Of a stretch of DNA of 64,000 nucleotides, positions 26,984-38,418 are shown one piece after another. Numbering within the stretch: position 1 is the stretch's first letter; each line of letters begins with the position of its first letter. Source of the stretch: Phenylobacterium hankyongense (GTDB taxonomy: Bacteria; Pseudomonadota; Alphaproteobacteria; Caulobacterales; Caulobacteraceae); assembly GCF_003254505.1 (NCBI RefSeq), contig NZ_QFYP01000001.1, positions 3,022,001-3,086,000 of the forward strand. Reading direction: 5' to 3'. Made by a program: the position numbers and the translations under genes. The notes under the pieces were generated by a model that was not told where the DNA came from, searched no databases, and saw only the letters and a list, made by a program, of their open reading frames with translations.

Positions 26984-29242
26984 TCAGCTCACCCGCGCGC
27001 CGGGCCGCAGGAACGGGTCGTAGGGCATGCCGCCGTCGGCCAGGGCCTCCGACTCCGTGGAGAACTCCGCCTGCTCGACCATGGCGGCATAGCGCTCGAT
27101 GGCGTTGTCCAGCGACGGCATGAGCTGGCCGAGTTCCGTGTCCAGGGCGGCGCGCGCCGGTCGGCGGGCCGGCCAGCCGAAGCTCGCCGCCGGCGCCCCG
27201 CGCACCAGGTCGGGATCGCGTCCCGCCGCGGCTGCGACCTGGCGGGCGAAGTCGGCCCAGGAGATGGCGCCGGCGTTGGCCAGATGGCGCAGGCCGGTGT
27301 CGCCGTCGATCAGCAGGTCGAGGGTGGCGGCCACCAGGTCCGGCACATAGGTCGGCGAGACGATCAGGTCGTCGGCCGCGGCGAACTCGCCGCCGCCGGC
27401 CAGGGTGCGCAGCGCGGCGGACGCGAAATTGTGAGGATCGAAGGGCGAGAAGAACGCCGCGGTCCGGACGATCAGCGGCTTGCCGCCGAGCTCGAGGATG
27501 CCGCGCTCGGCGCGGGCCTTGCTGGCGCCGTAGACGTTCAGCGGCGCCGGCGCGTCGCTTTCCAGGTAGGGGCGGTCGAAGGCGCCGTCGAACACCAGGT
27601 CGCTGGAGAAGGCGACGCAGGGCAGGTCGCGATCACGACAGGCGCGGGCCAGGCGAATGGCGCCCGCGGCGTTGGCGGCCATGCAGGCCTCGGCCTCGGC
27701 CTCGGCCTGGTCCACCCGCACCCAGCCCGCGGCGTTGATCACCGCCCAGGGCTGCAGGGCGTCCAGCATCCGCAGGATCGAGTCCTCGTCGTCCAGCGAC
27801 AGCTCGGCGCGGCCGGTGAGCCGGTAGTCGATCGCCCGCCACTCGCAGGCCCGCGCCAGCGCCTTGCCGAGGGTGCCGGTGGCGCCGACGATCAGCAGCG
27901 GCCGGTCGGGGGACTGGGGGGTGCGCAGTTCCGGCCGGGGCTCGGGCGTGTCGACGGTGCGGAACACCGGGCGGAACGCCATGCGAATGTCGCGCCGCCA
28001 CCAGCCCGGTCCCCGGGTGGCCGGGTGCGCCTGGCCGATCCCGGCGCCCAGCCTGGCCAGCTCGGCCGCCAGGGCGGTGGGGCGCACCTGGGCGGTGCGC
28101 ACGTCGAAGGCGCCGACCTCGTAGTGGCCGACATGCCGGGTGAGCAGGCTGTTCCAGTCGTGGGTCCCGAGCAGGGCCCAGGCGGTGACGGCGCGGACGT
28201 CCACCCCGCGGCCGCGCAGCCGCTCGGCGGAGTCCCAGGCCTCGCGCAGCCAGCGCACCTGTTCCTCGCGGGTGCAGCCGTTGTGGCTCTCGGTCACCGC
28301 CAGCGGCAGGCCGTAGCGGGCCCAGGCCTCGTCCAGCGCCCCTTCCAGGCCGCCGGGGCCGGGCAGGGCGACGCGGACCGCCTCCACGTCGGCGAAGGCC
28401 ATGAACTCGTTGCCGCCGATCCGCTCCGGCGGGTAGTCGCCGGTCCGGTGGTCGAGGAAGCGGTCGCTGGTCAGGTAGTGGTTCACGCCCAGCACGTCGG
28501 GCGGGCAGGGATCATCGGCGATCGCCCGCAGCCGGTCGCCGAAGCCAAAGCCGTCCAGCCGCTCCCACATCAGGTGGCCCGGGATCACGCGCCCGCACAG
28601 CAGGTCCCAGCTCATCCAGCGCCGGGCGTTGTCGAAGTCCGCCTGGTGCGCCAGCGCCCGCGTCGCATAGGTCCGGCCGAGGTCCTCGGTCTGCACCAGC
28701 TGGGCGGCGGAATTGACGGCGCGGATCTCGCGCATCGCCAGCCGCGTGCCGTCGATCTGGTTGAGCAGGGCTGCCCAGAACAGGTGCTCGTCGGCGACGT
28801 GAGGATACCAGTGGCCGTAGAGGGCGGAGAACCGCGCCGTGGTCAGCGGCTCGTTGACCGGCGTCCAGGCCTCGACCCAGGGATAGCGCTCGGCCGCGGC
28901 GCGGGCGTAGGCGGCGAACGCGGGGGCGAAGTCCTGGTCGACCAGGCTGGTGTAGCGCGGGCCGCTGCCGTGGTGCAGCAGGCCGGCGATGGGCCGCATG
29001 CCAAGCTCGCGGATGCGGCCGAGCCGCTCGTCGGTCCAGCGCCAGTCGAAGCTGTCCGGCCGCTCCGGCGCGGCGCGTTCCCAGAGCACCGGATAGCGCA
29101 GCGCCTTCAGCCCAAGCGCGGCGAAGCGCTCAAGGTCCTCGATGCGATGCTGATGGCCCGACCGGATGGTCTGATCGTGAAACGCGCCGCCGATGCGGTT
29201 CACGGTGCATTCGTGACCGCCCCACAGCTCCAACTCACGCAT
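26984..29242 (-). CDS. GH1-like glycoside hydrolase fused to an RmlD-like sugar-nucleotide reductase
   Basis: A 752-residue two-domain protein. Residues 1-400 form a GH1-like barrel starting ELELWGGHECTVNRIG, with acid/base Glu131 in WTPVNEP and nucleophile Glu318 in VTESHNG. Residues from about 448 form an extended SDR of the dTDP-4-dehydrorhamnose reductase type: GATGTLGK, FSSDLVFDG, the YGASK catalytic motif, and SPTYVPDL. The usual pairing of a hydrolase with a nucleotide-sugar reductase in one chain is puzzling; it may be part of a glycan synthesis locus. ATG 29242 is preferred because an in-frame TTG at 29371 would overlap the divergent galE start. Confidence 0.85.
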   Translation of the reverse strand: MRELELWGGHECTVNRIGGAFHDQTIRSGHQHRIEDLERFAALGLKALRYPVLWERAAPERPDSFDWRWTDERLGRIRELGMRPIAGLLHHGSGPRYTSLVDQDFAPAFAAYARAAAERYPWVEAWTPVNEPLTTARFSALYGHWYPHVADEHLFWAALLNQIDGTRLAMREIRAVNSAAQLVQTEDLGRTYATRALAHQADFDNARRWMSWDLLCGRVIPGHLMWERLDGFGFGDRLRAIADDPCPPDVLGVNHYLTSDRFLDHRTGDYPPERIGGNEFMAFADVEAVRVALPGPGGLEGALDEAWARYGLPLAVTESHNGCTREEQVRWLREAWDSAERLRGRGVDVRAVTAWALLGTHDWNSLLTRHVGHYEVGAFDVRTAQVRPTALAAELARLGAGIGQAHPATRGPGWWRRDIRMAFRPVFRTVDTPEPRPELRTPQSPDRPLLIVGATGTLGKALARACEWRAIDYRLTGRAELSLDDEDSILRMLDALQPWAVINAAGWVRVDQAEAEAEACMAANAAGAIRLARACRDRDLPCVAFSSDLVFDGAFDRPYLESDAPAPLNVYGASKARAERGILELGGKPLIVRTAAFFSPFDPHNFASAALRTLAGGGEFAAADDLIVSPTYVPDLVAATLDLLIDGDTGLRHLANAGAISWADFARQVAAAAGRDPDLVRGAPAASFGWPARRPARAALDTELGQLMPSLDNAIERYAAMVEQAEFSTESEALADGGMPYDPFLRPGARVS

Positions 29243-29355
29243 GAACCCTGGCTTTCCCGTCACATCCCACAACTTAAGGCGGCGGAAAGCCCCTTTGTTC
29301 CAAAGTTCAGCTTGTTGGCGCTGGAACTCCGGCGGCGGCCGAGGATTATTGAACC

Positions 29356-30408
29356 ATGGATCGGGGAACAAAACCCGCCGTGCTGGTCACGGGCGGGGCT
29401 GGCTACATCGGCGCACATACGGCAAAGGCCCTGCACGAGCTGGGCTTTTTTCCTGTCGTCTACGACAGCCTGAGCTCGGGGTTCCGGGAAGCCGCGCGCT
29501 GGGGCGCCTTCGTACATGGCGACATCCGCGACGGCCGGACGCTGGGCGAGGCGCTGGCGGCGCACAACGTCAAGGCGGTGATCCACTTCGCCGGCCTGAT
29601 CGAGGTGGGGCGCTCGGTGGCGCGTCCGGACCTGTTCTGGGACCACAATGTCAGCGGCACCGTCAGCCTGTTGTCCACCATGCGCGAGCACGGCGTCGGC
29701 CGGCTGGTGTTCTCCTCCAGCGCCGCGGTCTACGGCCAGGCGGGACGCAGCGCCCTGGAGACCATTCCCGAGAGCGCCCCGAAGGCGCCGGCCAGTCCCT
29801 ACGGCGACACCAAGCTGGCCTGCGAATGGCTGATCGAGGCCCAGTGCCGCGCCTACGGGCTGACGGCGGTGGCGCTGCGCTACTTCAACGCCGCCGGCGC
29901 CGATCCGTCGGGCCAGATCGGCGAGGCGCACGAGCCGGAAACCCACCTCATCCCGCTGGCGATCGCCGCGGCGCTCGGCGACGGCAAGCCGTTGACCGTA
30001 TTCGGCGACGACTTCGGCACCCCCGACGGCACCTGCCTGCGGGACTATATCCACGTCACCGACCTGGCGGCGGCCCACGTGGCCGCGCTGAACGTCGACC
30101 TGCCGGCCGCCGCGTTCGAACCGGTGAACGTCGGCACCGGCGAGGGGCGTTCGGTGCTGCAGGTGGTGGAGGCCGTCGGCCGCGCCGCCGGCCGGGCCGT
30201 CCCGTATAGCGTCGGCGCGCGGCGGGCGGGCGATCCGCCGAGCCTGGTGGCCGACCCCAGCCGCGCCCGCGCCCTGCTTGGCTGGAGCGCGAAACATTCC
30301 TCGCTGGACCAGATCGTCAGCGAAGCGCTCCGCTGGGAACGCGATCCGATGTATGGCGCCGGCGTTCGCGGTTCGGCCGGGCGGCGCAAGCCGAAGGTCA
30401 GCGCCTGA
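29356..30408 (+). CDS. galE: UDP-glucose 4-epimerase
   Basis: A 350-residue extended SDR interconverting UDP-glucose and UDP-galactose. Landmarks are TGGAGYIGAHTAK, the SSSAAVYG active-site serine region, SPYGDTK with the YxxxK pair, RYFNAAGAD, and the RDYIHVTDLA motif, all typical of GalE. It is divergent from the fusion gene across 113 bp and upstream of the UDP-galactopyranose mutase gene, so it probably supplies UDP-galactose for furanose-form production. A probable terminator follows. Confidence 0.94.
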   Translation: MDRGTKPAVLVTGGAGYIGAHTAKALHELGFFPVVYDSLSSGFREAARWGAFVHGDIRDGRTLGEALAAHNVKAVIHFAGLIEVGRSVARPDLFWDHNVSGTVSLLSTMREHGVGRLVFSSSAAVYGQAGRSALETIPESAPKAPASPYGDTKLACEWLIEAQCRAYGLTAVALRYFNAAGADPSGQIGEAHEPETHLIPLAIAAALGDGKPLTVFGDDFGTPDGTCLRDYIHVTDLAAAHVAALNVDLPAAAFEPVNVGTGEGRSVLQVVEAVGRAAGRAVPYSVGARRAGDPPSLVADPSRARALLGWSAKHSSLDQIVSEALRWERDPMYGAGVRGSAGRRKPKVSA

Positions 30409-30439
30409 TCAGTCGACTGGCCGACATTACTGAGACCTG

Positions 30440-30465
30440 AGCCGAAGAGTCTCGGCTTATCTTTT
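30440..30465 (+). terminator. probable Rho-independent terminator after galE
   Basis: AGCCGA (30440-30445) pairs with TCGGCT (30452-30457) over a 6-nt loop, followed by TATCTTTT, 32 bp after the galE stop. The stem is short, but the T-tract is unusual in this GC-rich DNA. Confidence 0.5.
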
Positions 30466-30576
30466 GATTACTACAAACTTTTTCAAAGCCCGAAGAACAG
30501 GCGTGGAACCTTTACGCCTGATCGGAGTTGTATCCACGGGCTTCGTGTGTCGATTTTTCAAAAAAGGAATGCGCCC

Positions 30577-32988
<2,412 letters not shown>

Positions 32989-33007
32989 GCGGCGTCGGAA
33001 CCCGGCT

Positions 33008-33035
33008 GACGGCCCCGTCTCACGGCGGGGCCGTC
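33008..33035 (+). terminator. hairpin after the GT-mutase fusion gene
   Basis: GACGGCCCCG (33008-33017) and CGGGGCCGTC (33026-33035) form a perfect 10-bp stem with an 8-nt loop, 20 bp after the stop. Only short T-runs follow, so it may be a weak or Rho-assisted terminator. Confidence 0.55.
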
Positions 33036-33114
33036 GTCAGTTTCAGCTTGGCAATCGTTAATCGTTGAGGATCGTGCTAAGCGGCTCCGTCGGCGGAGCC
33101 GGCGGGAAGATGCG

Positions 33115-33348
33115 ATGAGCCGGAACGACACTGACCGGGCGCGTGAACTGGCGCGCAACCTTGTGGAGATCCTGAGTTCCTACGAAGAGGAACTCATGGG
33201 ACTCGAACAGGGCTCTCCGGCGATCAGCCAGCTTCGGCGGGCGGTCGGCATGACCATCGCTGAGGCCTGCTACTGGATTTCGGACGAGGGCTCCGGGCGC
33301 GACGACTGGGCGCCCCCGGCCGACGACGAAGCCCGCCGTGCGCGCTAG
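33115..33348 (+). CDS. small hypothetical protein
   Basis: A 77-residue soluble protein of no family known to me. A helical N-terminus ([23 protein letters not shown]) is followed by [19 protein letters not shown] and a charged tail. Similar short proteins with this [12 protein letters not shown] stretch are, as far as I know, only described as hypothetical. A GGGAAG site precedes ATG 33115, and the XRE regulator follows 26 bp later on the same strand. Confidence 0.6.
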   Translation: MSRNDTDRARELARNLVEILSSYEEELMGLEQGSPAISQLRRAVGMTIAEACYWISDEGSGRDDWAPPADDEARRAR

Positions 33349-33374
33349 ATCGAACACGAGACGACGGAGATAAC

Positions 33375-33764
33375 ATGGCTCGCAATCCCGACGCGGTCGC
33401 AGATCCTGTCGACGTCGCCGTGGGCGCGAGGATCCGCCTGCTGCGCAAGGTGCGGGGCCTGTCCCAGCAGGCGCTGGCCGACGCCGCCGGCGTGACCTTC
33501 CAGCAGATCCAGAAGTACGAGCGCGGCGCCAACCGGGTCAGCGCCTCCATGCTGTCGCGGATCGCCACCACGCTCGAGACCCCGGTGTCCGAGATGTTCG
33601 GCGAGAGCGGCGGATCGAGCGGCGCCATCGACGAGGTGGCGGGCCTGTTGTCGGAGCCTGGGGCCCTGGAGCTGCTGCGGGCCTATTCTGGCCTGCCGCG
33701 GGGCGCGGCGCGCACGGCGCTCGTGGAGTTCGTGCGGGCGCTGCGGGACGCGCCCGAGGCCTGA
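33375..33764 (+). CDS. XRE-family helix-turn-helix regulator
   Basis: A 129-residue DNA-binding protein. A Cro/CI-type HTH occupies about residues 17-72 ([33 protein letters not shown]), with the [12 protein letters not shown] form typical of a large alphaproteobacterial XRE group. The C-terminal part is short, helical and probably dimerises. No target is evident; it is convergent with the acyl-CoA synthetase gene and follows the small protein at 33115. Confidence 0.88.
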   Translation: MARNPDAVADPVDVAVGARIRLLRKVRGLSQQALADAAGVTFQQIQKYERGANRVSASMLSRIATTLETPVSEMFGESGGSSGAIDEVAGLLSEPGALELLRAYSGLPRGAARTALVEFVRALRDAPEA

Positions 33765-33777
33765 GGGCCCGCGAGCC

Positions 33778-35412
33778 TCACGCCGGCACGTTGAGCGCCG
33801 CCAGCGCCCGGTCCTTGATCGCCTTGTAGTCGACCTTGCCGTTGGGGGCGCGGCCGATGCTTTCCACCAACACCAGTTCCCGCGGCGCCTTGTAGGCGGC
33901 GAGACGCTCGCGCACGTGCTCGGAGAGCTCGGCCAGGCCCGGCTGCAGGTCGGCCTCGGGCTCCACCACCGCGCAGATGCGTTCGCCGAAGCGGGCGTCG
34001 GGGACCCCCACCACCACCGCGTCGCGCACCGCATGATGGGTCTTCAGCGCCTCTTCGACCTCCTCGGGGAAGACCTTCTCGCCGCCGGTGTTGATGCAGA
34101 CAGAGCCGCGCCCCAGCAGCTTCAGCGTCCCGTCGGTGTTCACCTCCGCCCAGTCGCCCGGCACGCTCCACCGCACGCCTTCCATGACCCTGAAGGTCTT
34201 GGCGGTCTTCTCGGCGTCCTTGTAGTAGCCCATCGGCAGGAAGCCGGTGACGGCGACCAGGCCGCGCTCGCCGGAGCCCGGGGTGATCCGTTGGCCGTCC
34301 TCGCCGAACACCGCGCAGTTGGGACCGATGGTGAAGGCGGCGGTCTGCACCTCCGCGCCCGGCGCCGAGGCCGAGACCCCGAGACCCACCGCCTCGGACG
34401 AGCCGAAGCTGTCGAAGATCATGGCGTTGCGGCAGAAGCTCAGCAGGCCGCGCTTGTTCTCCTGGCTCCACATGGAGCCGGAGGAGGTCATCAGCCGCAC
34501 CGCCGACAGGTCCCAGCGGCCGGGGTGCGCCTCCAGCGCCTCCAGCATCGGGGTCGAGAAGGCGAGGCCCACGATCACCACCGTGTCGGCCTTCAGCCGC
34601 TCCGTTTCGTCCCACAGCTCGACGGCGCTGAACTTGCGGGAGGGCAGGGTGGCGACCGCGCCGCCCAGGTTCAGCACGATGAAGGAGGAGAACTGGCCGG
34701 TGCCGTGCATCTGCGGGCAGGCGACCAGCGAGATGGGCCGCAGATGGTCCGGCGCCTCCAGCCGGGCCGCGGCCGCCTCGACCGTCTCGATCGGCGCGAT
34801 CCCCATCACCGCGTGGCCGCCGGCGCCCACCACGTTGAACAGGTCGTCCTGGCGCCACATCACGCCCTTCGGCATGCCGGTGGTGCCGCCGGTGTAGAGC
34901 AGCATGAGGTCTTCGGGCGAGCGGCCCCAGGGCGCGGTCACCGGTCGCTGGGCGGGCGTCGCCGCGACGATGGTCTCGTAGTCCTCCGCCCACGACGGAA
35001 CGGAGAAGCCAGGCTCGGCCACCGCGATCCAGGCTTTCACCTGGGGCAGCCGGTCGCGGATCGCGTCGAGCGTCTCGGCGAAACCCGCATGGAAGACAAC
35101 GGCTTGCGCGTCGGCGTTGTCAAACAGGTAGAGGAGCTCTTCCGGCCCATAGCGATAGTTGGTGTTGACGGGCGCGAGGCCCGCCTTGAACGCCGCGAAA
35201 TAGGCCTCGAGGTATTCCGGGCCGTTGTAGAGGTAGGCGGCGACCTTGGCCTGGCGCTCGAGGCCGGCGGCGATCAGGTGCGCGGCGAGCGCGTCGGCGC
35301 GGGCGTCGAACTGGCCCCAGGTCACCACCCGCTCGCCCTGGATGTGGGCCGGCCGCTCCGGCTGGGCGCCGGCGATCGCCTCCCATACGTCCGCAAAGGT
35401 CCAGGAACTCAC
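33778..35412 (-). CDS. acyl-CoA synthetase (AMP-binding)
   Basis: A 544-residue adenylate-forming ligase activating a carboxylic or fatty acid with ATP and CoA. The P-loop LLYTGGTTGMPKG is at about 171-183, the hinge region GRGSVCINTGGEKVFPEEVE is in the C-terminal third, and the catalytic Lys526 is in PNGKVDY near the end. Length and the HIQGERVVTWGQ start fit long-chain or terpenoid/steroid-type synthetases of the FadD family; the substrate cannot be named. It precedes the Lrp gene on the minus strand in the genome order but is transcribed downstream of it. Confidence 0.92.
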   Translation of the reverse strand: MSSWTFADVWEAIAGAQPERPAHIQGERVVTWGQFDARADALAAHLIAAGLERQAKVAAYLYNGPEYLEAYFAAFKAGLAPVNTNYRYGPEELLYLFDNADAQAVVFHAGFAETLDAIRDRLPQVKAWIAVAEPGFSVPSWAEDYETIVAATPAQRPVTAPWGRSPEDLMLLYTGGTTGMPKGVMWRQDDLFNVVGAGGHAVMGIAPIETVEAAAARLEAPDHLRPISLVACPQMHGTGQFSSFIVLNLGGAVATLPSRKFSAVELWDETERLKADTVVIVGLAFSTPMLEALEAHPGRWDLSAVRLMTSSGSMWSQENKRGLLSFCRNAMIFDSFGSSEAVGLGVSASAPGAEVQTAAFTIGPNCAVFGEDGQRITPGSGERGLVAVTGFLPMGYYKDAEKTAKTFRVMEGVRWSVPGDWAEVNTDGTLKLLGRGSVCINTGGEKVFPEEVEEALKTHHAVRDAVVVGVPDARFGERICAVVEPEADLQPGLAELSEHVRERLAAYKAPRELVLVESIGRAPNGKVDYKAIKDRALAALNVPA

Positions 35413-35496
35413 CGCCGTCCTCCCATGGCTCTTTTCTCGTTGAGCCGATTGGGCGCCGCCTCGCTCGCGGAAGTCAACGGCGTCGGAGGGGAGCGG

Positions 35497-35958
35497 TCAA
35501 AGCGGCAGGGCGGTGGTGAACTTGATCTGCTCCATGCCGAAGGACGAGCTGACGTCGGAGAGCGGCGCCGCCGCGATCAGTCGCTTGTAGAAGGCGTCGT
35601 AGGCGGCGATGTCGCGGACCACGACCTTGAGCAGGTAGTCGGTCTCGCCCGACAGCCGGAAGAACTCGACCACTTCCGGCAGGGCGGAGGCCCCTTTGGC
35701 GAAGGCGTCCAGCCACGCCTCGTCGTGGCGGCTGGTGCGGACCGCCACGAACACCACCAGCCCCAGGTCCAGCTTGTTGCGGTTGAGGATCGCGACGCGC
35801 TTCTCGATCACCCCGGCCTCGGTCAGCCGCTTCACCCGCTTCCAGCAGGGCGTCTGGGAGAGCCCCGCGCGCTCGGCCAGTTCGGCGATGGGGATGGTGG
35901 CGTCGGCCTGCAGCTCGCGCAGGATCCGCCGGTCGATCTGGTCGAGAACGATTTCCAT
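35497..35958 (-). CDS. Lrp/AsnC family transcriptional regulator
   Basis: A 153-residue regulator with an N-terminal HTH (LDQIDRRILRELQADATIPIAELAERAGLSQTPCWKR) and a C-terminal RAM/ligand domain (VRDIAAYDAFYKRLIAAAPLSDVSSSF). ATG 35958 follows GGAGG; the longer in-frame start at 36072 would overlap the divergent TetR gene. It lies 84 bp upstream of the acyl-CoA synthetase on the same strand and could control it or amino acid genes elsewhere. Confidence 0.9.
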   Translation of the reverse strand: MEIVLDQIDRRILRELQADATIPIAELAERAGLSQTPCWKRVKRLTEAGVIEKRVAILNRNKLDLGLVVFVAVRTSRHDEAWLDAFAKGASALPEVVEFFRLSGETDYLLKVVVRDIAAYDAFYKRLIAAAPLSDVSSSFGMEQIKFTTALPL

Positions 35959-36039
35959 GCCCTGGCCTCCAATAAGGGAACCAGGTTCTAAGGTGACGCC
36001 AGGCGACGCGCCATCGCCTTGCCAGCGTCGACCGCCGAT

Positions 36040-36058
36040 ATTATCGCCATCATATAAT
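36040..36058 (+). promoter_or_regulatory. TATAAT-containing dyad in front of the TetR gene
   Basis: ATTAT (36040-36044) and ATAAT (36054-36058) flank CGCCATCAT; the right arm is part of a perfect TATAAT (36053-36058) only 12 bp before the TetR start. This is a likely -10 box overlapped by an operator for autoregulation, but no clear -35 is seen. Confidence 0.4.
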
Positions 36059-36070
36059 CCGGAGCCGCGC

Positions 36071-36670
36071 ATGCGTTACGCCGAGACCCACAAGGAAGAG
36101 ACCCGGCGGCGGGTGGTGAAGACTGCGGCCGGCGCGGTGCGGGCCAACGGCCCCGACGGCGTCGGCGTGGCGAAGATCATGGCGCAGGCGGGCCTGACGC
36201 ACGGCGGCTTCTACGCCCACTTCCCCAACAAGGAGGCGTTGGTCGCCGCCGCGATCGAGGAGGCGTTCGCCCAGAGCCGGCGGCGGTTCGGGCGGATCAC
36301 CGACGGCATGGCCGCCTCCCGGGCCCTGGAGACCTTCGTCGACTCCTACGTCTCGATGGAGCATCGGACCCACCCGCAGCAGGGTTGTCCGGCCTCATCC
36401 CTGGCCAATTACATGCCGCGCCAGGGTGCGGCGGTGCGCGCGGCCTTCGATGGCGGGGTGAGGGGCATGATCGGGCAGATCGCCGCCTGGCTGCCCGGCG
36501 AGAACCTGGCCGAGCGCGAAGGCCTGGCGAACTCGCTGCTGGCCGAGATGAGCGGGGCGGTGGCGCTCTCCCGCGCCGTTTCCGATGTGGCCCTGGCCGA
36601 GCGGCTGCTGGATGAGTGCCGCACGCGGATCAAGGCCCGGGCCGGCCTCGCCGTCGCGGCGCAGGACTAA
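36071..36670 (+). CDS. TetR/AcrR family regulator
   Basis: A 199-residue regulator. The N-terminal HTH lies within residues 10-55 (TRRRVVKTAAGAVRANGPDGVGVAKIMAQAGLTHGGFYAHF) and the C-terminal helical domain has a cysteine at the QQGCPAS loop, which could be redox- or ligand-sensitive as in some TetR members (inference). ATG 36071 is chosen over the long upstream extension that would overlap the divergent Lrp gene. Target unknown. Confidence 0.9.
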   Translation: MRYAETHKEETRRRVVKTAAGAVRANGPDGVGVAKIMAQAGLTHGGFYAHFPNKEALVAAAIEEAFAQSRRRFGRITDGMAASRALETFVDSYVSMEHRTHPQQGCPASSLANYMPRQGAAVRAAFDGGVRGMIGQIAAWLPGENLAEREGLANSLLAEMSGAVALSRAVSDVALAERLLDECRTRIKARAGLAVAAQD

Positions 36671-36748
36671 GGCGGAACCCCAACCCGCGACCCGCGGTTG
36701 GTCGGGCGTACGCGCCCCTACAGGCCGCCGGGACGATCGCGAGGGACC

Positions 36749-37243
36749 ATGACCACCCTGCCTTATGACGAGCACGCCTCGATCCGCCGCGAGTCGCGCG
36801 CGGAGGCCTCGCCTAGGACCGATATCGCGCCCATCGGCCCCGGCCTGAGGTTCCTGTTCGTCGCCTGGTTCGTGGCGGCCGCCTTCTGGGTGGCGAGCAT
36901 GGTCATCGACGTGGGCATCCTGGAAGCGGCGATGAAGCAGGCGCCCGTCGGCGGTGGTGTGGACGCGGGCGGCCTCGGCTTCCTGCTGATGGATGTCATC
37001 GGCGTCCTGGTGCTGGGCGTGGCCATCGCCTATGGGCTGGCGCGGTACGCCACCCGGGACCGCCGGGAGGACGCCGTCACCGAGGCCTCGACGGCGGCGC
37101 TCTACGATCAGATCGAGCGCGAGGGCGGCGAGGACCTGACCGCCCGCTCGCCCGATGCGCAGACCCCGGAACAGCGCGACGCCTATCGCGCCGCCCAATC
37201 CGGTGGCGGGCAGCCTGGCGGCGGGCAGTCTACTCAGGGGTGA
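36749..37243 (+). CDS. small membrane protein
   Basis: A 164-residue protein with two predicted membrane helices, about residues 34-52 (FLFVAWFVAAAFWVASMVI) and 74-96 (GFLLMDVIGVLVLGVAIAYGLA), an acidic middle and a Gly/Gln-rich C-terminus. No family recognised. A GAGGGA site precedes ATG 36749. It stands 78 bp after the TetR gene and could be its target, but that is a guess from position only. Confidence 0.6.
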   Translation: MTTLPYDEHASIRRESRAEASPRTDIAPIGPGLRFLFVAWFVAAAFWVASMVIDVGILEAAMKQAPVGGGVDAGGLGFLLMDVIGVLVLGVAIAYGLARYATRDRREDAVTEASTAALYDQIEREGGEDLTARSPDAQTPEQRDAYRAAQSGGGQPGGGQSTQG

Positions 37244-37378
37244 ATTTCAGCCTGCGGCCTCCCACCACGCTTCTCTAGGTGGCGCAGGACGCGCGGCCCA
37301 CCTAGGATGCATCAAGCGACTCAGCCTTTGCGTGCAGCGATGGTGGGGCGCCTGACACATTTAGCTGGGGGGACCCCA

Positions 37379-37639
37379 ATGGCCGACACCAAGAAAACCA
37401 ACGCCCTGCAAAAGCCGCTCACGCCGTCGGCAGAACTCGCCGCCGTCGTCGGCCCGGGCCAACTGTCCCGGGGCGAAGTGGTCTCCAAGATCTGGGATTA
37501 CATCAAGAAAAACAACCTGCAGAACCCGGCGAACAAGCGCGAGATCGTCGCCGACGACAAGCTGAAGCCGGTGTTCCACGGCAAGGACCGGGTCTCGATG
37601 TTCGAGATGAACAAGCACCTCGCGCAACACCTGAAGTAG
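37379..37639 (+). CDS. SWIB/MDM2 domain protein
   Basis: An 86-residue protein that is nearly all one SWIB domain (PSAELAAVVGPGQLSRGEVVSKIWDYIKKNNLQNPANKREI), with RDVSMFEMNK-type residues at the end. The fold is known from eukaryotic SWI/SNF and MDM2 proteins and from stand-alone bacterial copies, for example in Chlamydia and Alphaproteobacteria. It probably binds DNA or a partner protein; its bacterial role is unsettled. A strong GGGGGGA site and a good terminator suggest an independently and highly expressed gene. Confidence 0.93.
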   Translation: MADTKKTNALQKPLTPSAELAAVVGPGQLSRGEVVSKIWDYIKKNNLQNPANKREIVADDKLKPVFHGKDRVSMFEMNKHLAQHLK

Positions 37640-37700
37640 GGCGCGCAGGCTCGCACGCGGCGCCGCACAGCCCGCGCGCGATACGGCCGACCTTGCAAGG

Positions 37701-37739
37701 AAACCCCGCGGGCTCAGCGCCTTGCGGGGTTTCTTTTTG
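37701..37739 (+). terminator. Rho-independent terminator after the SWIB gene
   Basis: AAACCCCGC (37701-37709) pairs with GCGGGGTTT (37724-37732) and is followed by CTTTTT. This is the strongest classical terminator in the window. Confidence 0.85.
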
Positions 37740-37848
37740 CCCTCGGCGGCCGCGGCAGGTGGTCGCATGCGTCTGTGGCTCAGGTTGACCTTAGGGCGCC
37801 GCACACCGACTTATCGGGTAGACGAGGCGGTCGAGGGGCCTTTCGCAG

Positions 37849-38418
37849 ATGCAGACCATGCTCGCCCGACGGGGCCTATTGCGGCTCGGCGCCGGCGCAG
37901 CCCTCGCGGCGGCTGCGGCGCCCGGCCTCAGCCTCGCCCAGTCCGTCACGCCGCTGGCCGGGGCCGCGGTGCGCCGCGCGACCCTGCACAACCTGCACAC
38001 CGGCGACACCTTCAACGAGGTCTATTTCGCGAACGGCCGCTATGTGCCCGACGCGCTGGCCGAGGCCATGCGCGTCCTGCGCGACTGGCGTAACGGCGAG
38101 GAGCATCCGATGGATCCCCGCCTGTTCGACGCCCTGCACGCCATCAACGCGCGGCTGGACACCAACCAGCCCTTCCAGATCATCTCCGGCTACCGCTCGT
38201 CCAAGACCAACGCCATGCTGCACGAGCGCAGCTCCGGGGTGGCCTCCAACAGCCAGCACACGTTCGGCAAGGCGTCGGACGTCCGCGTGCAGGGTGTGGA
38301 CCTGCGCAACCTGCACAAGGCCGCGCTCAGCGTCTCGGCCGGCGGCGTCGGCTTCTATCCGGTCTCGAACTTCGTGCACGTGGACGTGGCGCGGGTGCGC
38401 CAGTGGACCGGCGTCTAG
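37849..38418 (+). CDS. DUF882/M15-like peptidase (YcbK/MepK type), exported
   Basis: A 189-residue predicted periplasmic murein endopeptidase. An N-terminal Tat-like signal (ARRGLLRLGAGAALAAAAAPG) is followed by the DUF882 core with zinc-ligand residues in SSGVASNSQHTFGKASDVR (His and Asp) and a final His in NFVHVD. Family members cleave peptidoglycan cross-links. Length is standard. It is convergent with a small membrane protein, and the two genes share CTAG as overlapping stop codons. Confidence 0.88.
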   Translation: MQTMLARRGLLRLGAGAALAAAAAPGLSLAQSVTPLAGAAVRRATLHNLHTGDTFNEVYFANGRYVPDALAEAMRVLRDWRNGEEHPMDPRLFDALHAINARLDTNQPFQIISGYRSSKTNAMLHERSSGVASNSQHTFGKASDVRVQGVDLRNLHKAALSVSAGGVGFYPVSNFVHVDVARVRQWTGV

